Shown: positions 26,289-37,624, counted from the stretch's first letter. The stretch is DNA of 64,000 nucleotides from Burkholderia sp. GAS332 (GCA_900142905.1 FSRV01000001.1:1612001-1676000), one strand, 5' to 3'. The notes: generated by a model not told the origin, from the letters alone. Program-made: numbers and translations.

Positions 26289-26324
26289 GAGTGCTCTTTC
26301 GAGTGCTCATTTGAGTGCTCACTT
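26289..26324 (+). repeat. Three 12-bp tandem repeats between iscU and iscA
   Basis: GAGTGCTCTTTC, GAGTGCTCATTT and GAGTGCTCACTT follow head to tail, sharing a GAGTGCTC core. They lie 21 bases after the iscU stop in a 184-base gap that is large for this cluster. No function can be assigned. Confidence 0.85.
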
Positions 26325-26451
26325 ATGTGAGCCGAAGCGGGCGGTGCAAGTAAAAGCACGGTCCGGCATGAGCGATATTTGATGCAGGCAGGGTAGCGGC
26401 GCGTTAGTAAGCACACGAGTGACGAACGCGCGCGGCGCAATGAGAAACGCT

Positions 26452-26775
26452 ATGGCAATTACGTTGACCGAAAAGGCAGCACAGCACGTCCAGAAGTATC
26501 TGACTCGTCGCGGCAAGGGTGTCGGGCTGCGCGTGGGCGTGCGCACGACCGGTTGCTCGGGTTTGGCCTACAAGCTCGAGTACGTGGATGAACTCGCGCC
26601 CGAAGACGAAGTGTTCGATTGCAACGGCGTGAAGATCATTGTCGACCCGAAGAGCCTCGCCTATATCGACGGCACCGAACTCGACTTTGCACGCGAAGGG
26701 TTGAACGAAGGCTTCAAGTTCAACAACCCGAACGTGAAGGACGAGTGCGGTTGCGGCGAATCGTTCCGCGTGTAA
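26452..26775 (+). CDS. iscA: A-type Fe-S carrier IscA
   Basis: A 107-residue carrier with the three conserved cysteines: Cys in [13 protein letters not shown] and the pair in [11 protein letters not shown] at the C-terminus. It starts [13 protein letters not shown]; the frame is open 11 codons upstream, but that leader is not conserved. IscA-type proteins accept and deliver [4Fe-4S] clusters or iron. A good terminator follows within 50 bases, so iscA closes the first transcriptional segment of the isc cluster. Confidence 0.97.
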   Translation: MAITLTEKAAQHVQKYLTRRGKGVGLRVGVRTTGCSGLAYKLEYVDELAPEDEVFDCNGVKIIVDPKSLAYIDGTELDFAREGLNEGFKFNNPNVKDECGCGESFRV

Positions 26776-26802
26776 ATCGGCTCACTCCGCGTGCAGCGGA
26801 TC

Positions 26803-26826
26803 AAAGGCGGCGCGTGCCGCCTTTTT
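26803..26826 (+). terminator. Intrinsic terminator after iscA, inside the isc cluster
   Basis: AAAGGCGGC (26803-26811) and GCCGCCTTT (26816-26824) form a perfect stem with a GCGT loop, followed by further T residues. It would reduce read-through from iscRSUA into hscBA. Confidence 0.8.
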
Positions 26827-26963
26827 AGTTTGATCCGCGCATCCGGGTTGATGTCTTGCGGCCGTCTTTGCCGTTGAATCCACGCTGCGCGCTTTCGACC
26901 TGCGTAACCTGCGTTTTTAGCCTGCACTCCGGTGCGCTTTCCCGAACGGACTCCTTCTATCTG

Positions 26964-27491
26964 ATGGCCTCGCTGAACGACAGCCACTTCGACCTGTTCG
27001 ATCTTCCGGCGCAATTCGCGCTCGACGCATCGACGCTCGATCACGCCTACCGCACCGTGCAGGCGCAAGTGCATCCGGACCGCTTCGCGGCGGCCGGCGA
27101 TGCGCAAAAGCGCATCGCGATGCAATGGGCGACGCGCACGAACGAGGCCTATCAGACGCTGCGCGATCCGTTGAAGCGCGCGACCTATCTGCTGCACTTG
27201 CGCGGCATCGACGTCGACACGCATAACAATACGGCGATGGAGCCGGCGTTCCTGATGCAGCAGATGGAGTGGCGCGAAGGGATTGAGGACGCGGCCGCGG
27301 CGAAGAACGTCGACGCGCTCGACGCCTTGCTCGGCGAACTACGCGACGAAGAGCGGGTGCGTTTCGACAAGCTCGGCGCGCTGCTCGACAGCGGCGCGAA
27401 TCAGCCGGCGGCCGAGGCGGTGCGGCAGTTGATGTTCATCGAGCGGGTGGCGTCGGAAATCGGCACGCAGATCGAGCGGCTCGAGAACTAG
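26964..27491 (+). CDS. hscB: Co-chaperone HscB
   Basis: The 175-residue J-domain protein contains the invariant HPD in [11 protein letters not shown] and a C-terminal helical domain ([14 protein letters not shown]) that binds IscU. It delivers IscU to HscA and stimulates its ATPase. The ATG at 26964 gives [15 protein letters not shown], the usual opening; the frame is open upstream but not conserved. It lies 128 bases before hscA. Confidence 0.96.
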   Translation: MASLNDSHFDLFDLPAQFALDASTLDHAYRTVQAQVHPDRFAAAGDAQKRIAMQWATRTNEAYQTLRDPLKRATYLLHLRGIDVDTHNNTAMEPAFLMQQMEWREGIEDAAAAKNVDALDALLGELRDEERVRFDKLGALLDSGANQPAAEAVRQLMFIERVASEIGTQIERLEN

Positions 27492-27619
27492 CGGTCCGGC
27501 GCTCCGGCGTAGAGACGCACGCCGGCGCCGCGCATGAACAGGTAGCGATAGCAGCCGTAGCATTACATCCAGCAACGCGAAAATTCAGGACGGGGCCCAG
27601 CGGCCCCGAGAAGATCCAG

Positions 27620-29491
<1,872 letters not shown>

Positions 29492-29536
29492 GCCTCGCGG
29501 CGTGGCCGCGCCATGCGCGCCAGCCGGCTATGAACC

Positions 29537-29569
29537 GCGCCGCGTGGACTTAAAAAGTCCGCGCGGCGC
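29537..29569 (+). promoter_or_regulatory. Strong hairpin and -10-like element between hscA and fdx
   Basis: GCGCCGCGTGGACT (29537-29550) pairs with AGTCCGCGCGGCGC (29556-29569), 14 bp with one G-T wobble and a TAAAA loop. There is no T tail. TAAAAT follows at 29573-29578. It could attenuate transcription, set the 3' end of the hscBA message, or mark a secondary promoter for fdx-iscX. Confidence 0.6.
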
Positions 29570-29629
29570 CAGTAAAATGGTACGGAGCCTGTTTGCGGCC
29601 GCCGTGCCGCAGACCCAAACGGAAAATGT

Positions 29630-29971
29630 ATGCCTCAAATCGTTGTGCTGCCCCACGTCGAACTGTGCCCGGAAGGCGCGGTGATCGACGCCGTGCCCGG
29701 CAAGAGCATCTGCGACACGCTGCTCGATAACGGCATCGAAATCGAGCACGCGTGCGAGAAGTCCTGCGCGTGCACAACCTGTCACGTGATCGTGCGTGAG
29801 GGTTTCGCCGCCTTGACGCCGTCCGAGGAAGACGAGGACGATCTGTTGGACAAGGCGTGGGGGCTCGAACCGGCCTCGCGTCTGTCGTGCCAGGCGATGG
29901 TGCCGGCCGAGCAGGATCTGGTCGTTGAGATCCCGCGCTACTCGATCAATCACGCGAAGGAAAATCACTAA
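29630..29971 (+). CDS. fdx: ISC-type [2Fe-2S] ferredoxin
   Basis: The 113-residue ferredoxin has the adrenodoxin-like ligand set C-x5-C-x2-C in HACEKSCACTTCHV and a fourth Cys in LSCQAMV. It donates electrons during cluster assembly on IscU. The start MPQIVVLPHVELCPEG is typical. iscX follows 15 bases downstream, so the two are co-transcribed. Confidence 0.97.
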   Translation: MPQIVVLPHVELCPEGAVIDAVPGKSICDTLLDNGIEIEHACEKSCACTTCHVIVREGFAALTPSEEDEDDLLDKAWGLEPASRLSCQAMVPAEQDLVVEIPRYSINHAKENH

Positions 29972-29986
29972 CTGGAGGATGCAGCC

Positions 29987-30184
29987 ATGAAGTGGACCGA
30001 TACGCAAGACATCGCGATGGCCCTGACTGACAAGCACCAGGACATCGATCCGCAGCAGGTGCGCTTCACTGATTTGCACCGCTGGGTGACCGAGCTGGAA
30101 GGTTTCGACGACGACCCTAACCGGTCGAACGAGAAGATCCTCGAAGCGATTCAGGCTGCATGGATCGAAGACGCGGATTACTAA
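29987..30184 (+). CDS. iscX: Fe-S assembly protein IscX
   Basis: A 65-residue acidic protein (MKWTDTQDIAMALTDKH, then WVTELEGFDDDP and IQAAWIEDADY) that matches IscX, a small partner of IscS that modulates cysteine desulfurase activity. TGGAGG lies before the ATG. Last gene of the isc cluster; a terminator follows. Confidence 0.96.
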   Translation: MKWTDTQDIAMALTDKHQDIDPQQVRFTDLHRWVTELEGFDDDPNRSNEKILEAIQAAWIEDADY

Positions 30185-30251
30185 GCAAGCGCATTGCTGG
30201 GTTTTCCGTTAGCGGCCGGGCAGGACTGGTTCCGTTCCGGCTGCGGCAAAG

Positions 30252-30283
30252 AAAAAGGCGATTCCATTGGAATCGCCTTTTTT
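30252..30283 (+). terminator. Intrinsic terminator of the isc cluster
   Basis: AAAAAGGCGATTCCA pairs with TGGAATCGCCTTTTT as a near-continuous stem with T tail, 68 bases after iscX. Its A-rich 5' arm would also serve the convergent glycine-zipper gene. Confidence 0.9.
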
Positions 30284-30314
30284 AACGCCTGGAGAATCTT
30301 CAGGCAGCCAGCGG

Positions 30315-31028
30315 TCAGGCTGCTACAAGCGTGCCATTTTCAACCCGCACGCGCTGACCTTGCTGGAACGGCGGCGCTTCGTGATAGGTGAAGTAGCGCA
30401 TCTTGCCGTTTTCCATCCGGACCCGTACCGAATACGACGTCGTGCTGCGGATATGCTTTTCAACCGAGTTACCGGCGAAGCCGCCGCCGACTGCGCCGAG
30501 GACGGTCATCGCGGCGCGTCCGCCGCCGGCGCCGAACTGATTACCGATCAGGCCGCCGGCCACGGCGCCGCCGACCGCACCGATACCGGTGCCGTGACCT
30601 TCCTGACGCACCGCGGAGATCGCGGCTACCGTACCGCAGCTCGAACAGTAGGCCGGTTGCGGCGGCTGTTGCGGCGCATATTGCGGTGCCGGCTGGGCCT
30701 GTTGCTGCTGGGCGTACTGGGGTTGTTGCGCAGGCGCCGGGGCGCGCTGAGGCGCCTGTTGCTGCGCAGCTTGCTGTGCGGCGTCCTGTTGGGCTGCCTG
30801 TTGGGCCGCCGGATTGGCCGGCGCCGCCGAATCGACCACGCCCGGTTGGGTGGTCACTTGCGCAGCCTGGGTCTGGTCCGTTTGCGCGCCGCTGCTCGAC
30901 GCCTTCGGGAACAGCCCCGTGACGGCCGCCGTCGCGACGAGACTGGCGATGATCACTGCACCCGCAGCGGTAGCGACGAGCGGGTGAAGACGACGTTGTT
31001 GCGTAGGTTTGGTATCTGGATTGTCCAT
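30315..31028 (-). CDS. Glycine-zipper 2TM domain protein with Gln/Ala-rich linker
   Basis: A 237-residue envelope protein. One membrane helix near the N-terminus (LVATAAGAVIIASLVATAAV) is followed by a long Gln/Ala/Pro-rich linker of roughly residues 50-130. A glycine-zipper region follows (GAVGGAVAGGLIGNQFG and GAVGGGFAGNSVEKH), the Rickettsia 17-kDa-antigen-like fold. The C-terminal YSVRVRMENGKMRYF part is also typical. A CSSCG motif sits just before the zipper. Related proteins are envelope components of unclear role. It is divergent from nothing obvious and converges on iscX. Confidence 0.82.
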   Translation of the reverse strand: MDNPDTKPTQQRRLHPLVATAAGAVIIASLVATAAVTGLFPKASSSGAQTDQTQAAQVTTQPGVVDSAAPANPAAQQAAQQDAAQQAAQQQAPQRAPAPAQQPQYAQQQQAQPAPQYAPQQPPQPAYCSSCGTVAAISAVRQEGHGTGIGAVGGAVAGGLIGNQFGAGGGRAAMTVLGAVGGGFAGNSVEKHIRSTTSYSVRVRMENGKMRYFTYHEAPPFQQGQRVRVENGTLVAA

Positions 31029-31355
31029 ATTGGCCTCCGTCTGGAGCAGAGTCGACTGTTATTGAGACTGAGTGTCGGGCAAATCGATCCCGTGAGGGTT
31101 TCAATTTGTAACCATTCCCCGGCAATTATCGCGGCTGGTTCGCGTCAAAGCGCGCGCAGCGGAGCGGGGTGCCTGATTCCTTGCGGGTCTGCAGCAGGTT
31201 AAGAAAACAGCGGCCCGATGGAGGATACGCGCCTTTTACCGATGGTTACAAACTGTCAGATTTCGGTCTGCGGTGTTTTCAAGCGCCGCAAGAAAAAACG
31301 CCCGGCTTCAAGCCGGGCGTTTTTGCGCGAGCCATTGACGCGAGCGACGCGGCGA
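31029..31355. other. 327-base gap between the glycine-zipper gene and lysS
   Basis: Both flanking genes are on the minus strand. The lysS terminator at 31293-31325 is the only clear element. The remaining 260 bases should hold the glycine-zipper promoter, but no good -35/-10 pair was found. Confidence 0.45.
31293..31325 (-). terminator. Intrinsic terminator of prfB-lysS
   Basis: AACGCCCGGCTT and AAGCCGGGCGTT pair almost without a loop; on the minus strand the stem ends in a T run. It begins 31 bases past the lysS stop. Confidence 0.88.
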
Positions 31356-32912
31356 TCAGTCTTCGCGGCGCAGATGCGGGAACAGAATCACGTCGCGGAT
31401 GCTCGGGCTGTCGGTCAGCATCATCACCAGACGGTCGATGCCGATGCCGCAACCGCCGGCTGGCGGCATGCCGTATTCCAGCGCGCGGATGTAGTCCGCG
31501 TCGTAGAACATTGCTTCTTCGTCACCGGCGTCTTTCTGGTCGACCTGCTTCTTGAAGCGGGCGGCCTGGTCTTCCGGATCGTTCAGCTCCGAGAAGCCGT
31601 TGGCGATTTCACGGCCCGTGATGAACAGCTCGAAACGCTCGGTGATGCCGGCGACCTTGTCCGAGGCGCGCGCCAAAGGCGACACTTCGACCGGGTAGTC
31701 GATGATGTAGGTCGGCTCCCACAGTTGCGACTCGGCGGTCTCTTCGAACAGCGCCAGTTGCAGCGCGCCGACGCCGGCATTCAGGAATTGCGGCTGCGAC
31801 GCATCCACGCCGAACTTCTTCAGTTCCGTGCGCAGGAATGCGTCGTCGCCGAGTTGTGCGTCCTTGTACTGCGGTGCGTACTTCTGGATCGCCTGGCTGA
31901 TCGTCAAGCGATGGAACGGCTTGGCCAGATCCAGCTCGCGGCCCTGATAGCTGATCGTGGCGCTGCCGAGCGCGTCGATCGCCGCCTGGCGGATCAACTG
32001 TTCGGTGAAATCCATCAGCCACGTGTAATCGGTGTACGCCGCGTAGAACTCGATCATCGTGAATTCCGGATTGTGGCGTACCGACACGCCCTCATTGCGG
32101 AAATTCCGGTTGATCTCGAACACGCGCTCGAAGCCGCCGACCACCAGGCGCTTCAAATACAGTTCCGGCGCGATGCGCAGGAACATCTGCATATCGAGCG
32201 CGTTGTGGTGCGTTTTGAACGGCTTGGCCGCCGCGCCGCCCGGAATCGGGTGCAGCATCGGCGTTTCGACTTCCATGAAATCGGCATCCGCCATGAACTT
32301 GCGGATCGACGAAATCGCCTTGGTGCGCGCGACGAAAGTCTTGCGCGTTTCCGGCGTGACGATCAGGTCGACGTAGCGCTGGCGGTACTTCATTTCCTGG
32401 TCGGCCAAGCCGTGGAACTTGTCCGGCAGCGGACGCAGCGACTTCGACAGCAAGCGCAGTTCGGTGCAGCGCACCGAGAGTTCGCCCTTGTTGGTGCGGA
32501 ACAACACGCCGCGTGCCGCGACGATGTCGCCCATGTCCCACTTCTTGAAGGCGTCGTACTTCTCCTGACCGACGTCGGCGGGCGTGATGAAGAACTGGAT
32601 CTGACCCGAACCGTCGCGCACGGTGGCAAAGCTCGCCTTGCCCATCACGCGCTTGAGCATCATGCGGCCGGCGATCGCGACTTCGAGCGGATTCGCTTCG
32701 AGCGCTTCCTTGTCGGTCTCGGCGTATTTCGATTGCAGATCTTCGGCGTGATGCGTGGGGCGGAAATCGTTCGGATAGGCGACGCCTTGCTCACGCAGTT
32801 CACGCAGCTTTTCGCGGCGCTCGGCCATGATCTTGTTGTCGTCTACCTCGGGCGCGACATTCGGTCGGGCCGCGTCAGGCTGGGCCGCATTAGGCTGGGT
32901 CGGTTCGGTCAT
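31356..32912 (-). CDS. lysS: Lysyl-tRNA synthetase, class II
   Basis: The 518-residue enzyme charges tRNA-Lys. An N-terminal OB-fold domain ([21 protein letters not shown]) is followed by the class II core, with motif 2 at [19 protein letters not shown] and motif 3 at [20 protein letters not shown]. The ATG at 32912 gives [11 protein letters not shown]; upstream in-frame ATGs at 32954 and 32939 add no conserved sequence. It is 125 bases downstream of prfB on the same strand, the same pairing as in E. coli. Confidence 0.97.
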   Translation of the reverse strand: MTEPTQPNAAQPDAARPNVAPEVDDNKIMAERREKLRELREQGVAYPNDFRPTHHAEDLQSKYAETDKEALEANPLEVAIAGRMMLKRVMGKASFATVRDGSGQIQFFITPADVGQEKYDAFKKWDMGDIVAARGVLFRTNKGELSVRCTELRLLSKSLRPLPDKFHGLADQEMKYRQRYVDLIVTPETRKTFVARTKAISSIRKFMADADFMEVETPMLHPIPGGAAAKPFKTHHNALDMQMFLRIAPELYLKRLVVGGFERVFEINRNFRNEGVSVRHNPEFTMIEFYAAYTDYTWLMDFTEQLIRQAAIDALGSATISYQGRELDLAKPFHRLTISQAIQKYAPQYKDAQLGDDAFLRTELKKFGVDASQPQFLNAGVGALQLALFEETAESQLWEPTYIIDYPVEVSPLARASDKVAGITERFELFITGREIANGFSELNDPEDQAARFKKQVDQKDAGDEEAMFYDADYIRALEYGMPPAGGCGIGIDRLVMMLTDSPSIRDVILFPHLRRED

Positions 32913-33037
32913 GATGATTTGGTATTCGGTGGCCCGCATCAGGATGGTCCGCATGCGGGTGGCCAGTCAGTGAAAAACCTCAGGCGCTATGACAAAGTTG
33001 CGGCGCAGCGATGCGATGCATGCCGCGCCGGTTGCGC

Positions 33038-34142
33038 TTAGACGCCCTGTTTCAGGCTGGCGCTGATGAACGGATCGAGGTCGCCGTCGAGCACGCTCTT
33101 GGTATTGCTGATTTCGACGTTGGTGCGCAGATCCTTGATACGGCTGTTGTCCAGCACGTACGAGCGGATCTGATGACCCCAGCCCACGTCGGTCTTGCCG
33201 GCTTCGAGCTTGTCCTGCTCTTCCTGCCGCTTGCGGATTTCCGCTTCGTACAGGCGCGATTTCAGCATGGCCATGGCTTCGGCGCGGTTACGGTGCTGCG
33301 AACGGTCGTTCTGGCACTGCACGACGATGCCCGACGGCATGTGCGTAATCCGCACGGCCGAATCGGTCTTGTTGATGTGCTGACCACCCGCGCCGGACGC
33401 GCGGTACGTGTCGATGCGCAGATCGGCCGGGTTGATGTCGACTTCGATCGAATCGTCGATTTCCGGGTACACGAACACCGACGAGAACGACGTATGGCGG
33501 CCGCCCGACGAATCGAACGGCGACTTGCGCACGAGGCGGTGCACGCCGGTTTCGGTGCGCAAAAAGCCGTACGCGTATTCGCCTTCGATCTTGATCGTGG
33601 CATTCTTGATACCCGCGACGTCGCCTTCGGTCTGTTCCAGCACTTCGGTCTTGAAGCCCTTGCGCTCGCAGTAGCGCAGGTATTGGCGTAGCAGCATGGA
33701 CGCCCAGTCGCACGCTTCGGTGCCGCCGGCACCGGCCTGGATATCCAGGAAGGCGTTGTTCGGATCGGCCGGGTTGGCGAACATCCGGCGGAATTCCATG
33801 TCGGCGACGCGTTGTTCGATGCCTTGCGCGTCGGATTCGCAGGCGACGAGGGTTTCCTCGTCGTCTTCTTCGCGGGCCATGTCGAACAGGTCCTGCGCGT
33901 CGCGCAGGTCGTTATCGAGCGACGTGAGTTTGCTGACGACGTCGTCAAGCAGCTTCTTTTCCCGGCCGAGGGCCTGGGCATGCTTCGAGTCGTTCCAGAC
34001 GTCCGGGTCTTCGAGTTCCCGGTTGACTTCGATTAGACGCAGTGCTTTGTCGTCGTAGTCAAAGATACCCCCGTAGCGAATCCGCGCGAGTGCGCAGGTC
34101 CGCCAGTGAGGCTTCGATCGCGTTGAGACGTTCCGCTTCCAT
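33038..34142 (-). CDS. prfB: Peptide chain release factor 2, expressed by +1 programmed frameshift
   Basis: RF2 ends translation at UGA and UAA codons. The first 27 codons run from the ATG at 34142 in one frame ([17 protein letters not shown]) to an in-frame TGA at 34061-34059. The remaining 340 codons lie in the +1 frame ([19 protein letters not shown]). The frameshifted product is 367 residues, the normal RF2 length. The SPF stop-codon-recognition motif is in [12 protein letters not shown] and the catalytic GGQ is in [13 protein letters not shown]. The TGA is not a mutation: see the recoding site. It is the promoter-proximal gene of prfB-lysS. Confidence 0.97.
34058..34073 (-). promoter_or_regulatory. 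prfB recoding site (+1 frameshift)
   Basis: On the minus strand the sequence is CGGGGGTATCTTTGAC. The slippery CTT codon precedes TGA with C as the next base, and GGGGG three bases before CTT acts as the internal Shine-Dalgarno-like sequence. This is the classic autoregulatory RF2 site: scarce RF2 makes ribosomes pause and shift. Confidence 0.95.
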
Positions 34143-34339
34143 GTCGATCTTTTATAGCTTCGTAAAAAGGGGAAATTATAGCCGATCGGCGCGCCGCGCC
34201 GGATGCTCTTGAGCGATCCGGCGCGGGTTTGGGGTTGATTTGGCGGGGATTTTTCGCGCTTGGCGCGCAAGGGGGCAGAACGGTGGCTGCGCGCAAGCCG
34301 CGCGCACAGCGCCGCGCCCGCAGCAACCTCGTGGCCGCT

Positions 34340-36046
34340 TCAGCTTGCCGCGTGCTCGACGATCAATTGCACCCGCGATACGCCATTCCACGTGTCGCTG
34401 GCCAATCGGTAAGCGACGGTGGTGCGCGCGGGCAGGGTGTCGGTGTGATTGAACCAGATCGCGTTGAAACGCTGGCGGCCACGTATGAGTTGCAGTTTCA
34501 GATGCTTGTCTTTCACGAGCGCCTGCGACGCAATGTCGAATTCGCCGGAAAACACTGGCGCCGGGAAACCCTGGCCCCATACGGCGGCGTCGAGCATTTC
34601 GACGAATTGCGGCGTGAAGTAGGCGTCTTCGAGTTCGCCGTCGGTTTCAACCGTGCGCGACAGCGCCTCTTCGGAGAGCCATTCGCGGCCCACGGCCTCG
34701 AACGCGGCGGTAAAGCGCGGCACATCGGCGGCAGCCATCGTGAGCCCGGCTGCCATCGCGTGGCCGCCGAATTTGACGATCAGGCCCGGCTCGCGCTTCG
34801 AAATCAGATCGAGCGCGTCACGCAGATGGAAGCCCGAGATCGAACGGCCCGAGCCTTTGACGAGCTGGCCGCTGTCGTCGGCGAGCGCGAACGTGAACGA
34901 CGGCCGGTGGAATTTCTCCTTCAACCGTCCAGCGACGATGCCGATCACGCCCTGGTGCCAGCTCGGATTGAACAGCGTGATGGTAGTCGCGCCGTCGGGA
35001 TTGATTGCCGAGAGGTCTTCGAGCGCCTGCTGCTGCATGCCGGCTTCGATTTCGCGGCGCTCGCGGTTCATCGTGTCGAGCTGCTGCGAGAGATCCCATG
35101 CGCGGCCGATATCGTCGGTGGTCAGGCATTCGATGCCGAGCGACATGTCCGACAGGCGGCCCGCCGCGTTCAGGCGCGGCCCAAGCGCGAACCCGAGGTC
35201 GAAACCCGAGGCGCTGCGGGCGTCGCGCGCGGCGGCGCGGAAGAGGGCGGCGATGCCCGGCTGCATCTTGCCTTTGCGAATCCGCTGCAGGCCTTGCGCG
35301 ACCAGCACGCGGTTATTGCCGTCGAGCTTGACCACGTCGGCAATCGTGCCGAGCGCGACCAGATCGAGCAGGCCATCCAGGCGCGGCTCGGGGAAGTCGT
35401 CGTTGAAGGCGCCGCGGCGGCGCAATTCTGCGCGCAACGCCAGCAGCACGTAAAACATCACGCCGACCCCGGCGATGCATTTGCTCGGGAACGTGCAGCC
35501 CGGCTGGTTCGGATTGACGATCGCCCGGGCAGCCGGCAATTCGTCGCCCGGAAGGTGGTGATCGGTGACCAGCACGTCGATGCCGAGTGCATTGGCCGCT
35601 TCCACGCCGTCGACGCTGGCGATGCCGTTATCGACCGTAATCAGCAGTTCCGGCTTGCCTGACGCGCTGCGGGCGGCCAGCGCGACGATCTCGGGCGTCA
35701 GGCCATAACCGTACTCGAAGCGGTTCGGCACCAGATACTCGATCTGGCCGCCGAACATACGCAGGCCGCGCACCGCGACCGCGCAGGCGGTGGCGCCGTC
35801 GCAGTCGTAGTCGGCGACCACCAGCATGCGGCGTTTGCCTTGAATCGCGTCGGCGAGCAGCCCCGCAGCGTCTTCGCAGCCCTTGAGCGCGGCAGGCGGC
35901 ACGAGCCGCGCGAGACCGGTTTCGATTTCATCCGGCATGCACACGCCGCGTGCGGCGTACAGGCGCGCGAGCACCGGGTGCAGGCCGTGGCGGGTGAGGA
36001 CTTCGGCGTCGACAGGTGAGCCGGCGCGCGTAACGATTCGAGTCAT
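34340..36046 (-). CDS. recJ: Single-stranded-DNA-specific exonuclease RecJ
   Basis: A 568-residue DHH-family 5'-3' exonuclease used in recombination and mismatch repair. The metal-binding motifs are visible: VVADYDCDGATA (motif I), LLITVDNGI (II), LVTDHHLPG (III, the DHH), GVGVMFY and DLVALGTIADVV (IV). The C-terminal DHHA1 domain contains GRSISGFHLRDAL and FGGHAMAAGLTM. The length is normal for the family. It lies about 200 bases upstream of prfB on the same strand, with a 28-base gap to the RpfE-like gene. Confidence 0.97.
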   Translation of the reverse strand: MTRIVTRAGSPVDAEVLTRHGLHPVLARLYAARGVCMPDEIETGLARLVPPAALKGCEDAAGLLADAIQGKRRMLVVADYDCDGATACAVAVRGLRMFGGQIEYLVPNRFEYGYGLTPEIVALAARSASGKPELLITVDNGIASVDGVEAANALGIDVLVTDHHLPGDELPAARAIVNPNQPGCTFPSKCIAGVGVMFYVLLALRAELRRRGAFNDDFPEPRLDGLLDLVALGTIADVVKLDGNNRVLVAQGLQRIRKGKMQPGIAALFRAAARDARSASGFDLGFALGPRLNAAGRLSDMSLGIECLTTDDIGRAWDLSQQLDTMNRERREIEAGMQQQALEDLSAINPDGATTITLFNPSWHQGVIGIVAGRLKEKFHRPSFTFALADDSGQLVKGSGRSISGFHLRDALDLISKREPGLIVKFGGHAMAAGLTMAAADVPRFTAAFEAVGREWLSEEALSRTVETDGELEDAYFTPQFVEMLDAAVWGQGFPAPVFSGEFDIASQALVKDKHLKLQLIRGRQRFNAIWFNHTDTLPARTTVAYRLASDTWNGVSRVQLIVEHAAS

Positions 36047-36074
36047 TCGGAAAGGCCGTGGATCATTCGATAAG

Positions 36075-37226
36075 TCATTCGATGAAGAGCGAGGCGAGCA
36101 CGCGCCGCCGCCAGAATTTGCGCAGGTCTCCGCGCGTCACTGTGAGCGTCACCGAACCGGTATCGCCGCACAGCGTCAGGCCGAGTTCGCCGAGCTGCCC
36201 TGATTGCAGCGCTTCCAGCGCGGGGTCGAACCAGTCGGTTTGCAACGCGGCGAAGGCGTCGTTCCAGCGTGCCCAGTCCTGCTCGATGTAGGGCGAGGAG
36301 AAGGGATCGAGTTCAACCAGCGTGGCGCCGTTGGCGTTGGCATTTGCGTTAGCGGACGCGCCACCCGGCGTGCCACTTGACGCGTTGCCCGAGGCGCCGC
36401 CCGCAGCGGTAACGGTCCGCAGCGCCGCAAACGACGCCGGCGGCGAAGCAGTCGCGACGCCCGCGGTCATGGCGAGGCCGCGCGTGGCTGCCGCGTCGGA
36501 GAAGACCCGCGCGAACGGGCTCGTCACCGGTTGCGCCGCGCCCTGTGCGTGAAACCAGATCGAGTTGACGGCCGGCAGGCCACGCGCCTCGCGCGCTTCA
36601 TTGACCGGATGCTCGAACCACGCCATCTGCACTTCGTTCTGCAGCTTCATCCAGGTGCGCGAACGCTCGCCGGAATGTGCCTCGTGCGGCAGCCAGATTT
36701 CGATGTTGCGGCCGCTCGCGCGCAACGGCGACGCCCCGGCCAGCGTGCCGAAGCCGTCGCCCGACAAATACCAGCGTGCGGGCTTCGGCGCTTCGATACG
36801 CACGCCGAGTTCCTCGATCAACGGGCGGGCGACCGCCAGCAGCACGCTGGCTTCGTCGTCGGACAATTCGAGCGAGGCCGGATCGATCAGCACCAGATGG
36901 TCGTGCGCGATGCGCACGTGCACCGGTTGCACGCAGGCCCACGTGGCGTTGCCTGGTTCGCCGCCGTCGGCGCGCAGCATGTACGGGGCCAGCGGCGCTT
37001 CGTCTGCGGCCGCCGCGCCGCTCGGAAGCGCGCCGAACTGGCGGGCCACCCAGCGCTCGTGCGGCAGCGTGCGCTGAAAATCTTCGCCGACCACCCGTTC
37101 GACCAGCGTCGCGCGGGCGATCAGCCGGTCGAGGGCCGGACTCTGGATGTCGTGCAGGGCGGTGGAGGCGTCCGCTGCGGCGGGCAGCGCAAAGGGCAGG
37201 AGAAGATGAAGACGGTTGGCGTGCAT
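36075..37226 (-). CDS. RpfE-like / uncharacterised phosphoglycerate-mutase-type protein
   Basis: A 383-residue soluble protein beginning MHANRLHLLLPFALP. It resembles a conserved Burkholderiales protein annotated as RpfE-type regulatory protein, which is distantly related to cofactor-independent phosphoglycerate mutase; I recognise it by general pattern (HERWVARQFG, WYLSGDGFG, SIWFHAQG) rather than by a proven motif. Near residues 285-310 is an Ala/Asn/Gly-rich insert (ANANANANGA). It lies 28 bases upstream of recJ and is probably co-transcribed. The start is uncertain: ATGs at 37238 and 37226 are possible, and a TACAAT element overlaps the first. No function is established. Confidence 0.65.
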   Translation of the reverse strand: MHANRLHLLLPFALPAAADASTALHDIQSPALDRLIARATLVERVVGEDFQRTLPHERWVARQFGALPSGAAAADEAPLAPYMLRADGGEPGNATWACVQPVHVRIAHDHLVLIDPASLELSDDEASVLLAVARPLIEELGVRIEAPKPARWYLSGDGFGTLAGASPLRASGRNIEIWLPHEAHSGERSRTWMKLQNEVQMAWFEHPVNEAREARGLPAVNSIWFHAQGAAQPVTSPFARVFSDAAATRGLAMTAGVATASPPASFAALRTVTAAGGASGNASSGTPGGASANANANANGATLVELDPFSSPYIEQDWARWNDAFAALQTDWFDPALEALQSGQLGELGLTLCGDTGSVTLTVTRGDLRKFWRRRVLASLFIE

Positions 37227-37378
37227 GATGCTGCGCATTGTAGGGCAAAGAGTGCGAGTATTCCGACCATCAGCTCCCCGCTTGACGAACCGCGGCAGCG
37301 ACGGCATGTGCTCGCCGCCCTGCGGACGTTGCAGCAGCCGCGCGCGGCGGCACCGCGCACATGACGATGGAGACCGGC

Positions 37379-37624
37379 ATGTCGCGTGAACTCAAAACCG
37401 AGCAGGAACTGCTTGAACTGGTCGTCAAGGCCCTCGATGCGAACCCGGCGACCGTCGGATGGATTCCGACCGGCTTCCACGAAACGGTCGACGATGAGGA
37501 CGGCTGCAATTGGGACATCACCCACCTGCACCGCGACCGCAAGGACGCGGACGTGCGCGATGCCGCCAACAGCGCGGCGGCGGCCATCATCAACGAACTG
37601 CGCAGCCGTTACAACCTGCGTTAG
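37379..37624 (+). CDS. Small acidic conserved-type protein, function unknown
   Basis: The 81-residue product (MSRELKTEQELLELVVKALD, then IPTGFHETVDDEDGCNWD and NSAAAAIINELRSRYNLR) is compact, hydrophilic and well balanced in composition, unlike shadow frames in this genome. GGAG nine bases before the ATG at 37379 supports that start over ATGs at 37361 and 37367. No family is recognised. It sits alone between the divergent RpfE-like gene and an acyltransferase. Confidence 0.7.
   Translation: MSRELKTEQELLELVVKALDANPATVGWIPTGFHETVDDEDGCNWDITHLHRDRKDADVRDAANSAAAAIINELRSRYNLR

Noticed and set aside
34059..34061. In-frame TGA near the start of prfB read as a nonsense mutation
   Set aside because: It is the normal RF2 recoding site with the CTT-TGA-C context and upstream G-rich sequence.
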